From Corallococcus macrosporus (GTDB lineage Bacteria; Myxococcota; Myxococcia; Myxococcales; Myxococcaceae): a stretch of DNA of 64,000 nt. The notes beneath the pieces were generated by a model. The model was not told the origin of the DNA and did not search any database. It was given only the letters and a program-made list of their open reading frames with translations. The stretch covers positions 1,612,001-1,676,000 of the forward strand of contig NZ_JAFIMU010000007.1 of NCBI RefSeq assembly GCF_017302985.1, given 5' to 3'. Shown here piece by piece: positions 1 through 10,412 of the stretch (position 1 is its first letter; every line of letters starts with the position of its first letter). The position numbers and the translations under genes are program-made.

Positions 1-292
1 GGGCCAGGTGTGCCCAGCGAGGGTCTTCCGGGGGCCATGACGCCGCGGCCTCCGCCAGCCGCATCAATCTCAACCGGATCGCAAGCCGGGGCCTGCGAGG
101 AAAGCCTTCCAGTTGTGCCATCAGCTCCGGAGGAATGTGGATGGTGTCTGGAGACATGGGGAGACAGCTCCTGGATTGAAACCTTGGGAGCTGCCCGGGT
201 TCACGGAATTGGACTCGCGACCAATGGGTGATGCCCGCGCCCCGAGGATGCGGGTCTTGCTGGACCAGGGGGGCTGCGCTACTTCGTGGGTC
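1..292. other. leading stretch without a supported gene
   Basis: No gene is supported here. The frames open across this stretch show no recognisable domain, and the upstream extension of the CheR-PAS frame reads as low-information sequence. The region probably holds the promoter and leader of the CheR-PAS gene, but no clear -35/-10 pair or inverted repeat was seen. The end of a gene lying left of the window cannot be excluded. Confidence 0.5.
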
Positions 293-2230
293 ATGGCGTC
301 CAAGCCCCCCCGCGACAGCGAGCTCGAAGCCATCCTGGAGAAGGTGCGGGAGGTGCGGAACTTCGACTTCCGTCAGTACAAGCGGGCCACGCTGCAGCGG
401 CGTATCGAGCGGCGGATGCAGGCCACCCGCTGCCGGACCCGCGCGGCCTACCTGGCGCTGCTGGAGCGGGACCCCGTGGAGGTCACCACCCTGGTGTCTT
501 CCATGCTCATCAAGCTGACCAGCTTCTTCCGCGACAAGGAGGTCTGGCAGACGCTGGAGCAGTCCCTGGTGCAGCTCATCCAGCAGCGGCCGGACAAGGA
601 GCTGCGCATCTGGAGCGCGGGCTGCGCCACGGGTGAGGAGGCGTACTCGCTGGCCATCGCCGCGGCGGAGGCCCTGGGACCGGGGCACCCCGGCCCGGAG
701 CTGAAGGTGTTCGGCACGGACGTGGACGAGGACGCCATCGCCGCGGCCCGGCGCGGCGTCTATGCCCCCGAGCAGCTGGAGAACGTGTCCAAGGAGCGGC
801 TGGAGCGCTTCTTCGTGCGCACCGGCAACAGCTTCACCGTGCGCAAGGAGATCCGCCGCGCGGTGGTGTTCGGGGTGAACAACCTGGTGTCGGACGCGCC
901 GGTGTCGCGCATCGACCTGCTGTTGTGCCGCAACGTCTTCATCTACCTGGACTCGGACCTGCAGAAGCGGGTGCTGGCGCGCTTCCAGTTCGCCCTGCGG
1001 CGCAACGGCCTGATGGTGCTGGGCCGCTCGGAGCTCATCCCCTTCGCGGCGCGGCTCTTCCGGCCGGTGGACCTGTCGCGGCGCATCTACCGCAAGGACG
1101 GCCTGGCGGAGCTGGCGGCCACGACGCAGGACCGGCTGCCCCTGGAGCCGCTGCCCCCGCCGCGCCTCATCGAGCCCGCGCTCATCGACCCGGAGCGGCC
1201 CTTCCTGCGCAACCTCGTGGACTCGCAGCCCTGCCCGGTCATCACGACGGACAACGAGGGCACGGTGACGCTGTGGAACCGCGCGGCGGCGCGGATGTGG
1301 AACCGCAACGAGGGGGACGTCCTGGGCAAGAAGCTGACATCGCTGGGGCTGGGCGGGCTGGGCGGGGACCTGCTCATCGAACAGAGCAGCCGCGTGCGCT
1401 CCGGCCGCTCCGAGCGCGAGTCCGCCGACGGCCTCATGGAGGGCCCCGGTGGAGAGTCCCTCACGGTGCGCACGCAGGTGGTCCCCCTGCGCGACCGGGG
1501 CGGCACGCGCCAGGGCCTGGTGTACGTCACCCACGACATGACCCACGTGCGCGGGCTGGAGCAGGCCCTGCAGACGGCGCAGGAGGAGCTGCAGTCCATC
1601 AACCTGCGGATGCAGTCCTCCACCGAGGAGCTGCGCGCCTCCAACGAGGAGCTGGAGACGACCAACGAGGAGCTCCAGTCCGCGAACGAGGAGCTGCAGA
1701 CGACCAACGAGGAGCTCCAGTCCACCAACGAGGAGCTGGAGACGACCAACGAGGAGCTCCAGTCCGCCAACTCGGAGCTGGACGCCACCAACCGCGAGCT
1801 GGCGCACCGCACGCTGGAGATGGACTCGCTGGCCTTCTGCCAGCGCACCATCATCCGCACGCTCTCCGCGGCGGTGCTCGTGCTGGAGGGCGACGGCCGC
1901 ATCACCACCTGGAACCTGGCGGCGGAGCGGCTGCTGGGCCTCACCGAGCGCGAGGCCGTGGGCCAGACGCTGTGGTCCCTGCACGTGCCCGCCCTCAAGC
2001 GCACCCTGCTGCTGAAGCTGCGCCGGCACCTGCAGGAGAACCGCTCCCTGCGGATGGAGGGCATCCCCTACCAACTGCCCCACGGCGGCAAGGGCAGCGC
2101 CACCATGGTGGCCACACCGCTGGTCACCGACACGACCGTGCTGGGCTCCATCATCCTCTTCGAGGACACCACCCGCGCCACCGCGCTGCTGGAGGAGAAC
2201 CGGCGGCTCAAGAGCCGGGGCAAGTCATGA
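293..2230 (+). CDS. CheR-type methyltransferase fused to PAS domains through a heptad coiled coil
   Basis: Predicted cytoplasmic signalling protein of about 645 aa. Residues 8-70 resemble the CheR all-alpha N-terminal domain. Residues 75-260 form the SAM-dependent methyltransferase, with the SAM-binding motif SAGCATGEEAYSLAI and the segment LLLCRNVFIYLD. A PAS domain follows (about 305-420), then a coiled coil of near-perfect 7-residue units built on NEELQS/NEELET (about 445-510), then a second PAS domain (about 515-635). This is the C-terminal part of the widespread CheB-CheR-PAS fusion proteins, without CheB; a separate cheB lies 1.3 kb away, convergent. I chose the ATG at 293 because CheR homology begins a few residues later; an in-frame ATG at 248 and longer forms are possible. 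The stop overlaps the next start (ATGA), so the following kinase is translationally coupled. Substrate receptors are not identifiable from sequence. Confidence 0.88.
   Translation: MASKPPRDSELEAILEKVREVRNFDFRQYKRATLQRRIERRMQATRCRTRAAYLALLERDPVEVTTLVSSMLIKLTSFFRDKEVWQTLEQSLVQLIQQRPDKELRIWSAGCATGEEAYSLAIAAAEALGPGHPGPELKVFGTDVDEDAIAAARRGVYAPEQLENVSKERLERFFVRTGNSFTVRKEIRRAVVFGVNNLVSDAPVSRIDLLLCRNVFIYLDSDLQKRVLARFQFALRRNGLMVLGRSELIPFAARLFRPVDLSRRIYRKDGLAELAATTQDRLPLEPLPPPRLIEPALIDPERPFLRNLVDSQPCPVITTDNEGTVTLWNRAAARMWNRNEGDVLGKKLTSLGLGGLGGDLLIEQSSRVRSGRSERESADGLMEGPGGESLTVRTQVVPLRDRGGTRQGLVYVTHDMTHVRGLEQALQTAQEELQSINLRMQSSTEELRASNEELETTNEELQSANEELQTTNEELQSTNEELETTNEELQSANSELDATNRELAHRTLEMDSLAFCQRTIIRTLSAAVLVLEGDGRITTWNLAAERLLGLTEREAVGQTLWSLHVPALKRTLLLKLRRHLQENRSLRMEGIPYQLPHGGKGSATMVATPLVTDTTVLGSIILFEDTTRATALLEENRRLKSRGKS
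1625..1795 (+). repeat. 21-bp tandem coding repeat (heptad array)
   Basis: About eight consecutive 21-bp units, each beginning gaggagctg or gaggagctc, encode the heptads EELRASN, EELETTN, EELQSAN, EELQTTN, EELQSTN and similar. They form the coiled coil between the two PAS regions of the CheR-PAS protein. Such NEELQ heptads are typical of CheB/CheR-PAS proteins. The near identity at DNA level makes copy-number change by slippage possible without loss of frame. Confidence 0.9.
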
Positions 2231-3504
2231 GGGCCCGCCGCGCTCCACCGCAGCCGCCGGAGCCGCCGGAGCCGCCGGAGGCCGCGCCCGTGGAGCGCCC
2301 GGGCCTCATGCGCAAGTACCGGGAGCTGCTGACGAAGCACACCGCGCTGGTGCGCAAGCTGGAGGAGCGCACCACGCTGCACGTCAGCACCTTCAAGCTG
2401 TCCAGCTGGGCGCTGGAGACCAGCGAGAGCGCGCTGGCGGTGGCGCGCACGGGACGGGTCATCCTGGCCAACTCGCGCTGGCATGCGCTGTGCCGCGTGA
2501 AGGGGCCCTGGCGGCTCCTTGGCCCCCACGGGCCCACGGGCCCGGAGCATGTCTCCCTGCGCGAGCTGACCCTGGCGGAGGCGGAGGGCGTGCTGTCCCA
2601 GGTGGAAGAGGGGGCGCGGCTCACACGCTACCGCCGGTCCCACGCGGACGTGCCCCGGGTGCTGGAGCTCCGGACCGAGCGCGTCGCCGGTCCCGTGGGC
2701 GGAGAGGTCCTGCTGCTCGCCCAAGACATCACGGTCCAGGTGGAGGCGGAGGAGGAGCTGGTGCGCGCTCGCGCCGTGGGCGTGGAGCGCGCGCAGATCC
2801 GCGCCCTGGGCGAGCTGGCCGCGGGCATCGCGCATGACCTGCGCAACACGCTCAACGCCATGCGCCTGCGGCTGGAGATGCTCCAGCGCGACACGGTCAT
2901 CGCGGAGAACAGCCAGCGCCACCTGGACGCGCTGACGCACATCGTGTCCGACGCGAGCGGCCGCGTGGGGCGCCTCCAGGACTTCACGCGCCAGAAGCCC
3001 ACGGGCGGCGTCGAGCACGTGCAGCTCGTGGAGGTGGTCCGGGACGCGGTGGACATCGCGCGCGGGGGCATCGAGCACCGCGCCCAGCGCACCAGCGCTC
3101 CGCTCGTCCTGGAGCTGGCGCTGCCGGATGCGCTTCCGCGGGTGGCGGGCTCCGCCATGGAGCTGCGCTACGTCGTCATCAACCTGCTCATCAACGCGCG
3201 CGACGCGATGCCTCACGGCGGGACCATCCGCGTGAGCGCGGGCCACCGCGCGAAGACCGTGTGGCTCAAGGTGGAGGACGAGGGCACCGGCATCCCGGAG
3301 GAGCACCTGCCGAACCTCTTCCAGCCGTTCTTCACCACCAAGGGCGACAAGGGCACGGGCCTGGGCCTGTCCATGGCCCACGGCGTGGTGACGCGCGCGG
3401 GCGGCAAGCTCAGCGCGGCCAACCGCTCCAAGGGGGGCGCGGTGTTCCACATCACCTTTCCGGCGCTCAAGCCTCCCGCGCGCCGCAAGGCCGGAGCCCG
3501 CTGA
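2227..3504 (+). CDS. sensor histidine kinase (PAS-HisKA-HATPase)
   Basis: Soluble histidine kinase of 425 aa. A proline-rich start made of PEP units (three 9-bp DNA repeats at 2253-2279) is followed by a helical segment and a PAS-like region (about 60-180). The HisKA domain has phospho-acceptor H203 in AHDLRN. The HATPase domain shows the N box NLLINARDAM, the G1 box DEGTGIPEEHL, the F box FFTTKGDKG and the G2 box GTGLGLSMAHG. No transmembrane segment is seen. The ATG overlaps the TGA of the CheR-PAS gene (ATGA), so the two are almost certainly one operon. The likely role is to turn the state of the CheR-PAS protein, or a ligand at its own PAS region, into phosphotransfer. No receiver is fused; the single-domain receiver at 4891 is a candidate partner. 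Confidence 0.9.
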   Translation: MRARRAPPQPPEPPEPPEAAPVERPGLMRKYRELLTKHTALVRKLEERTTLHVSTFKLSSWALETSESALAVARTGRVILANSRWHALCRVKGPWRLLGPHGPTGPEHVSLRELTLAEAEGVLSQVEEGARLTRYRRSHADVPRVLELRTERVAGPVGGEVLLLAQDITVQVEAEEELVRARAVGVERAQIRALGELAAGIAHDLRNTLNAMRLRLEMLQRDTVIAENSQRHLDALTHIVSDASGRVGRLQDFTRQKPTGGVEHVQLVEVVRDAVDIARGGIEHRAQRTSAPLVLELALPDALPRVAGSAMELRYVVINLLINARDAMPHGGTIRVSAGHRAKTVWLKVEDEGTGIPEEHLPNLFQPFFTTKGDKGTGLGLSMAHGVVTRAGGKLSAANRSKGGAVFHITFPALKPPARRKAGAR

Positions 3505-3519
3505 CGCGAGGGGCGGCGC

Positions 3520-4578
3520 TCAGCCGGTCTGCTCCGGTCCGTCCGCGGCCTCGGCCTCGGCGGGCATCGCGGAGGGCGCCGGCCCGGTCACCACCGCCTG
3601 GCGCAAGAGCTCCACCTGGGCCTCGGCGGCACGGGCGCGTTCGTCGAAGCGATCCGCGGAGCGGAGGTGGTTGCGCTCCCGGGCGCGGGCGGCCATGCGG
3701 CGCGACAGCGAGGCGCTCTCCTCCAGCGCGCGCAGGGCGGCCCACAGCGCGGCGTCCAGGTGGTGCTGCTGGCTGCCCGCCAGCGCCTCGCCGGTGTAGG
3801 CATGGCCCGTCCTGCACCGGAAGCGCAGGAGCCCCTCCTCCTCCAGCTCGAAGAGGACGCCGCCGCAGTCGGGGCAGGAGAAGTGGGACGGCTTCGCGTA
3901 CTCCAGCGGCGCGGGCGGATCCTCCATGGAGGGGATGTCCACCTTCATCACCTTCACCTCGTTCTCCACCTGGCGCGAACGCTTGCGCGCCCGCGCGGGC
4001 ACGGGCCGCGAGACCAGCTGCGTCAGCAGGGGCGCCATCTCGTCCATGGACACGCAGTGGTCCACCGCCACGAACTCCAGCGCGCTGCGGGGCATGTCCG
4101 GGCAGAACGCGTCGCGGGGGTCCTGCACCACGGCCACTCCGCCCTCCTTCTTCACCGCGAGCAGCCCGGACGTGCCGCAGTCCAGCGCCCCGGTGAGCAC
4201 CACCCCCACCACACGCGGCCCGTAGGCACTGGCGGCCGAGCGGAACAGCGGATCCACCGCCGGCCGGTGCCCGTTCTCCTTGGGCCCCTTCACCACCCGT
4301 ACGCACCCGGACTCCACCAGCAGGTGTCTGTCATTGGGTGCCACGTAGATGCGGCCCTGCTCCAGGCGCTCCCCGTCCTGGGGATGGTGGGCCGGCAGGG
4401 GCCCGGAGCGGGTCAATATCTCCGGCAGGTAGCTGCGGTGCTGGGAGGACACGTGCAGCACCACCATCACGGTGGCGGCCAGATCCCTCGGCAGGTGCCG
4501 GACCAGCAGGCTCAGGGCCTCCACGCCTCCCGTCGAGGCACCGATAACGAGGATGTCGTGGTTTTGCGCGAGCCTCAC
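3520..4578 (-). CDS. cheB: stand-alone CheB methylesterase with C-terminal cysteine motif
   Basis: Predicted chemotaxis-type protein-glutamate methylesterase of about 352 aa. The catalytic domain begins at once (DILVIGASTGG) and shows the serine hydrolase triad S15 (GASTGG), H42 (VVLHVSS) and D133 (GALDCGTSG). There is no N-terminal receiver domain, unlike classical CheB, so control by phosphorylation must come by another route. The C-terminal third carries a CPDCGG...CRTGHAYT motif, probably a zinc-binding element, and a helical tail; this layout is common among CheB proteins that work with CheR-PAS partners. I prefer GTG 4578 behind GGAGG; a longer frame from GTG 4674 adds 32 low-complexity residues. 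It is convergent with the CheR/kinase operon (15-bp gap) and divergent from the receiver gene at 4891. Confidence 0.88.
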   Translation of the reverse strand: MRLAQNHDILVIGASTGGVEALSLLVRHLPRDLAATVMVVLHVSSQHRSYLPEILTRSGPLPAHHPQDGERLEQGRIYVAPNDRHLLVESGCVRVVKGPKENGHRPAVDPLFRSAASAYGPRVVGVVLTGALDCGTSGLLAVKKEGGVAVVQDPRDAFCPDMPRSALEFVAVDHCVSMDEMAPLLTQLVSRPVPARARKRSRQVENEVKVMKVDIPSMEDPPAPLEYAKPSHFSCPDCGGVLFELEEEGLLRFRCRTGHAYTGEALAGSQQHHLDAALWAALRALEESASLSRRMAARARERNHLRSADRFDERARAAEAQVELLRQAVVTGPAPSAMPAEAEAADGPEQTG

Positions 4579-4890
4579 ACCGCCTCCAACCGCCACGCAC
4601 CCGCCTCCGGTCCGCCACCCTGGACCTGCATCAGGCGGCTCCTGGCTTGGAGGCTTGCCACCCTCCTGGCGCACTCGTGTCTCTCAAGGCTAGGGACGGC
4701 TTCACACATTGCCCACCCGGGGGGCGACGCGCGGTGTGATTTCCCGCAGAAGAAACCCGTAAAATTCCAGGGAGGCTGGCCAGCAGGGAGGGGGGTGGGT
4801 GATAATCCGGGCGTGCCCGGGTCACTTTTGTTCCTTGGGGCGGCATCGTGCCGGCCGGGGCACCCAACGTCGGTTCCAGGGGGAGCCACC

Positions 4891-5286
4891 ATGTCGGAGT
4901 CGAAGATTCGCGTCCTCATCGTGGACGATGACCCGGACCAGCTCGCGCTGACGGAGCGCTCGTTGTCCTCGTACAACTTCGAGGTGCGCACCCACCGCTC
5001 GTCGCTGGGGGTCTCCAACCTGGTGCGCACCACGGCGCCGGACATCGTGCTGCTGGACGTGAACATCCCCGCGCTGAGCGGAGACAAGGTGCTGGCGCTG
5101 GCGCGGCAGCAGGCGCCGGAGCACACGCGCTTCGTCCTCTACTCCGCCTCCGACGAGTCGAAGCTGCGCGCGCTGGCCCTGCAGGCCGGCGCGGACGGCT
5201 ACCTCTCCAAGAGCACCCAGGGCGCGGACCTGGCGCGCAAGCTGGAGCGGCTGCACAAGCGCCCGCGCGCCGCCGCCGGCACTTAA
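4891..5286 (+). CDS. single-domain response regulator
   Basis: A receiver (REC) domain of 131 aa with no output domain. The acidic pocket is VDDDPDQ, the phospho-acceptor is D56 in DIVLLDVN, the conserved Ser/Thr lies in VLYSASD and the Lys in GYLSKSTQG. ATG 4891 follows gggagccacc. Single-domain receivers act as phosphorelay intermediates or by protein contact. Its position across a 312-bp divergent region from cheB, next to a histidine kinase without its own receiver, suggests it belongs to the same module; this partnership is inferred from location only. Confidence 0.9.
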   Translation: MSESKIRVLIVDDDPDQLALTERSLSSYNFEVRTHRSSLGVSNLVRTTAPDIVLLDVNIPALSGDKVLALARQQAPEHTRFVLYSASDESKLRALALQAGADGYLSKSTQGADLARKLERLHKRPRAAAGT

Positions 5287-5309
5287 GGCCAGCGCTGCCC
5301 GGGCGAGGC

Positions 5310-6620
5310 CTACTCGCCCACGAGCGCGCCGACCTCCAGGAACACCTGCCGGAAGTCACCGGCGGCGCCCACGAGGCGCAGGTTCTGCGCCAGCCCGCCG
5401 GTGGCGCGGAAGAACATCATCGCCTCCGGGGGCGGCCGGATGCGCATCATGCGCGCGGCGTTCTTCGTGAAGTGGTTGCGCATGTCGCGGTTGATGTCGC
5501 AGGTGCCGTAGTCATACGGCGCGCTGCGCATGGGCCGCCCGGCGATGTGCAGCACCTCGCGCAGCAGCACCTCCGCTTCCGCCTCCGCCAGCTCCACGGA
5601 GAAGCCCACCTCGCGGCACAGCCCCAGCACGTCCAGCGTCTCCAGCCGCAGCGCCTGCTGGAACATACGGCGGTTGGCCGCGACGAAGCCCGGGGTGAAG
5701 CGCTTGATGGAGCCGAAGTCCAGCAGCCCCATGCGCCCGTCCGGCATCACCATGAAGTTGCCGGGGTGCGGGTCCGCGTGGATTTCCCCCGCGTCCAGGA
5801 ACGGCCCGTAGGTGGCGCGGATGAGCTGGCGCGCGACGCGGAAGCGCGCCTCGTTGTCCGGCGACGTCGTCACCCAGTCCTTGAGCGTCTGGCCTTCCAA
5901 CAGCTCCAGCGTGAGCACGCGGTGGGAGCTGCGCTCCTCGATGACCTGGGGCACGTACAGGTCCGGCAGCCGCGCCACGCTCTTCGCGAAGCCCTGGGCC
6001 AGCTTCGCCTCGCGGCGGTAGTCCAGCTCCAGCATGAGCTCGTCGCGGAACTCCTGGAAGTAGGCGGTGCCGTCCATCATCCGCGACGTCTTGGACACCG
6101 TCTTCACGACGAGGCCCAGGTTGTCCATGTCGTGGCCCATGGACGCGTCGATGCCGGGGTACTGCACCTTCACCGCGACCTTGCGGCCGTCGTGCAGCAC
6201 CGCGCGGTGCACCTGGCCCAGCGACGCGGCGGCGAGCGCCTCCGGGGAGAACTCCTGGAACAGCGCCTCCGGCGGCGCGCCCAGCTCCTGTTGAATCACG
6301 CGCGACACCTGCGCGTAGGACATGGCCGGGGCCTGGTTCTGCAGCCGGGCCAGCATCTGCCGCACCTCGGGCGTGAGCAGGTCCGGGTCCATGGAGAGCG
6401 CCTGGCCCAGCTTCATGGCCGCGCCCTTCATCTCCCCCAGCGTGGCCACCAGCTTCTCCGCGGTGCCCAGGCTGAGCAGGTCCGTGGGGCTGCTGCCGGA
6501 GAGCTGTTTGGCGCCCGCTTTGAGCACCTCCGTGCCCACGTGCATGGAGAGGCCGGCCAGCTTGCGCAGGCGGTTGAAGCGCCCCTGGGGCGGCAGCTTG
6601 TCGTCGGGTTCGGAAGCCAT
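5310..6620 (-). CDS. ABC1/UbiB (AarF)-family atypical kinase
   Basis: 436 aa, full length for the ABC1/ADCK/UbiB family of atypical kinase-like ATPases linked to isoprenoid-quinone and lipid metabolism. The family KxGQ motif is seen as KLGQALSMD, with the Ala-rich nucleotide loop at AAASLGQVHRA, the VAIK-type lysine in KVAVKVQYPG, the catalytic loop HADPHPGN and the metal-binding motif LLDFGS. UbiB members often have C-terminal membrane helices; none is evident, so this resembles the soluble subgroup. It is encoded alone on the minus strand, ending 23 bp from the receiver gene. No Shine-Dalgarno is obvious before ATG 6620. The substrate cannot be told from sequence. Confidence 0.9.
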   Translation of the reverse strand: MASEPDDKLPPQGRFNRLRKLAGLSMHVGTEVLKAGAKQLSGSSPTDLLSLGTAEKLVATLGEMKGAAMKLGQALSMDPDLLTPEVRQMLARLQNQAPAMSYAQVSRVIQQELGAPPEALFQEFSPEALAAASLGQVHRAVLHDGRKVAVKVQYPGIDASMGHDMDNLGLVVKTVSKTSRMMDGTAYFQEFRDELMLELDYRREAKLAQGFAKSVARLPDLYVPQVIEERSSHRVLTLELLEGQTLKDWVTTSPDNEARFRVARQLIRATYGPFLDAGEIHADPHPGNFMVMPDGRMGLLDFGSIKRFTPGFVAANRRMFQQALRLETLDVLGLCREVGFSVELAEAEAEVLLREVLHIAGRPMRSAPYDYGTCDINRDMRNHFTKNAARMMRIRPPPEAMMFFRATGGLAQNLRLVGAAGDFRQVFLEVGALVGE

Positions 6621-6694
6621 GGGAGAGGAGGAGTTAACGGGGACTGCTCTCCCATACGCAAGACGACCCCCGGATGGATGCGAGCCCGGCTCCC

Positions 6695-8728
<2,034 letters not shown>

Positions 8729-9212
8729 GCCAACCGGTTGATCCGCTTCGCTTTTGCGACACTCGGATGCGGCCTGGGTCCCAGCTCATCAGCAGACACC
8801 CCTCGCTTTCGGGGAGTTTTTACAGCCCCGAGACGGAAACGTTTTCCGCCCTGCACATCCCAATACGTTCGGTCCTCAAGACCTTGGGCCACTTGTGCCC
8901 ACTCCCGACAACATTCCTGCCGCACCGCACAGTCCCTTGAAGATGACAGCACGCCGTGCGGGTTTCCAGTGCGCAGCGACATGAACATCCCCGCTGGAAA
9001 ACATCCCGTTCACTCTCGAAGAAAGCCGCGATTGCGCCTCTCTCTGCGGGAGCCGGGAAGGCACTGCGTCACCGCGAGGGAGCGCGGATCCACGCGCTGT
9101 TGAACCCGCGACAAATCGGCCCCGGATGAAGCGGCCTGCAAGGATGGCAGGGGTTTCCGGGCTTCTGGTGGGACGCCGCTGCGTGCGGCGGGAACGCGGT
9201 CCTGAGGCCCGG
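8729..9212. other. 484-bp intergenic stretch upstream of the kinase
   Basis: No gene is supported. The composition is less GC-rich than the neighbours, and open frames here lack codon bias and homology. It lies upstream of the minus-strand Ser/Thr kinase and downstream of the SMI1-like gene, so it should hold the kinase promoter. One clean inverted repeat (8834-8848) is listed separately; no T-tailed terminator of convincing strength was found. Confidence 0.6.
8834..8848. promoter_or_regulatory. 15-bp inverted repeat upstream of the Ser/Thr kinase
   Basis: CGGAAA-CGT-TTTCCG is a perfect 6-bp inverted repeat around a 3-base centre, within AT-richer DNA about 105 bp before the kinase ATG. The size and symmetry fit a dimeric regulator site; no regulator can be named. 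Confidence 0.3.
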
Positions 9213-9695
9213 TCAGCGCTCGTCCTGCATGAGCTTCTTCAGCCAGAACCAGCGTCCGTTGGAGCGGAGCGCGCCCGCCAGGAACTCAGAGAAGGAGCTG
9301 GCGATTTCGGGGCACTGCGTCGGATCCGGGAAGCCTTCACGGAAGCCGTCGCGCAACGGATACCGGCCATCGTGCTGCTGTCCCACGTCAAGCAGGACGT
9401 AGTTCCCATCCCGGACCTCGCAGAGGGCGTACCAGGACGCGGGGCCTGCCTTGTCCGTGTCGTCCTGGCTCATGACGACGCGCGCACGGCGGAGCTCGGA
9501 CAGTGGCGGGAAGGAGAACGCGGGGTCGACGCGGTCGAACAGGTCCGCGCCGTCACAGTGCAGGTAGAAGGCACGGAGGTCAGCGTCCAACCGCCATCCG
9601 ACGCGCTGCTCGAAGGCGTCAAGCTGCGCGAGCGTCGCGGGAGGGCGTGCGTGGTGGAGGCGGGAGACCTCTTCGAGCAGGGCGCTCATCGGCAT
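9213..9695 (-). CDS. SMI1/KNR4-family protein, candidate immunity protein
   Basis: About 160 aa. The pattern is typical of the SMI1/KNR4 (SUKH) superfamily: an N-terminal helix pair (LAQLDAFEQRVGWRLDADLR), FYLHCDGADLF, a hydrophobic core strand (WYALCEVRDGNYVLLDVG) and a C-terminal helix with FSEFLAGAL. Bacterial SUKH proteins are often immunity proteins encoded next to polymorphic nuclease toxins. The gene follows the nuclease-like lipoprotein at once: ATG 9695 is 4 bp after that stop, and ATG 9710 would overlap it. They form a two-gene unit. Third positions are less GC-biased than in flanking housekeeping genes, consistent with an accessory locus. Immunity is inferred from family and arrangement. 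Confidence 0.75.
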   Translation of the reverse strand: MPMSALLEEVSRLHHARPPATLAQLDAFEQRVGWRLDADLRAFYLHCDGADLFDRVDPAFSFPPLSELRRARVVMSQDDTDKAGPASWYALCEVRDGNYVLLDVGQQHDGRYPLRDGFREGFPDPTQCPEIASSFSEFLAGALRSNGRWFWLKKLMQDER

Positions 9696-9699
9696 GGGG

Positions 9700-10344
9700 T
9701 TACTCGCCATAGGGATAACTCGGGCCCACGCTGGTCCATGGGGGCTCGTTCGCGTAGCACTGAGCATAGAGCCCGTTCAGCGTCTGGTGGATGTCCTTGG
9801 GGAACGGGATGACGTTGTCCCAGTCCGTGGGATTGCCACCATGGCTGAGGTCCCGGATGTGGTGTCCCTGGTAGGGCTTCCCGTTGGCTTCAGTGGGCCA
9901 GGCCCCAAAGCGCTCGGCCCATCGCCCTCGGAATCCATCGCGGATGTTGTCCCAACGGTCACGGGCCGCGGCGTTCTGGGCTGCGGTGAGCGTCCCGTAG
10001 TTGCAGCAACAGTGCGTCATGCCGAACCGGCTTCCTGCCCGCACGATGGTTCCCTCGAAATCCATCTTCACGTCAGCGAGCCACATGCAACCCTGGAGGA
10101 CATGACCGCTGCCGGAACACTTCTCCCGGCAGTAGTCCATGAGCTGGGCGCTGCACTGCCATGGGCCGTAGTGGATGACGGTGCGGAACTGCCCGCCCCC
10201 TGGCACGTTCACCAACGGGCCGACCCACTTCCGGGCAGTGCTGGTGGGAGTGGGCGTTGGTCCTTCGGCACATGAGGCGAGGAGCAAGGCGCTCACCAGC
10301 AGGAACCTGAACTGCCAGGCGTGTTCGTTGTTCTTGAGTGTCAT
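9700..10344 (-). CDS. lipoprotein with C-terminal HNH/GHH-like nuclease motif, candidate toxin
   Basis: 214 aa. The signal peptide is hydrophobic at residues 12-24 and ends in the lipobox LASC (C25), followed by a Pro/Thr-rich linker. The middle is cysteine-rich (a CCC triplet in THCCCNYG), suggesting an exported disulphide-rich fold. The C-terminus carries YQGHHIRDLSHGG, then WDNVIPFPKDIHQTLNG: the His-His pair, Asn and downstream His typical of HNH/endonuclease VII-type (GHH/LHH) toxin domains. Lipoprotein export, a nuclease-like tail and a downstream SMI1 gene together suggest a transferred toxin of the Sit kind known in myxobacteria. The start is ATG 10344, or GTG 10350 in frame. It could instead be a processed surface protein; activity is not shown by sequence. 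Confidence 0.65.
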   Translation of the reverse strand: MTLKNNEHAWQFRFLLVSALLLASCAEGPTPTPTSTARKWVGPLVNVPGGGQFRTVIHYGPWQCSAQLMDYCREKCSGSGHVLQGCMWLADVKMDFEGTIVRAGSRFGMTHCCCNYGTLTAAQNAAARDRWDNIRDGFRGRWAERFGAWPTEANGKPYQGHHIRDLSHGGNPTDWDNVIPFPKDIHQTLNGLYAQCYANEPPWTSVGPSYPYGE

Positions 10345-10412
10345 CGACACACCCTATGCCGAGGCCGGGCGACGGCAGTGCGCCACCGCCTCCTCCCTGG
10401 TACGGAGGAGGC

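Noticed and set aside
1-292. Small frames at the left edge (73 and 70 codons)
   Set aside because: No ribosome site, homology or codon-bias support on either strand.
925-2226. The upstream part of the frame leading into the histidine kinase
   Set aside because: It is Gly/Ala/Arg/Pro-rich and overlaps the CheR-PAS gene in another frame; the kinase starts at the ATGA overlap at 2227.
2253-2279. Three GCCGCCGGA units as a microsatellite
   Set aside because: A short proline-rich coding repeat in GC-rich DNA, not more than expected.
8798-8822. CCCC...GGGG followed by TTTTT as a terminator
   Set aside because: Only four base pairs form; too weak to support.
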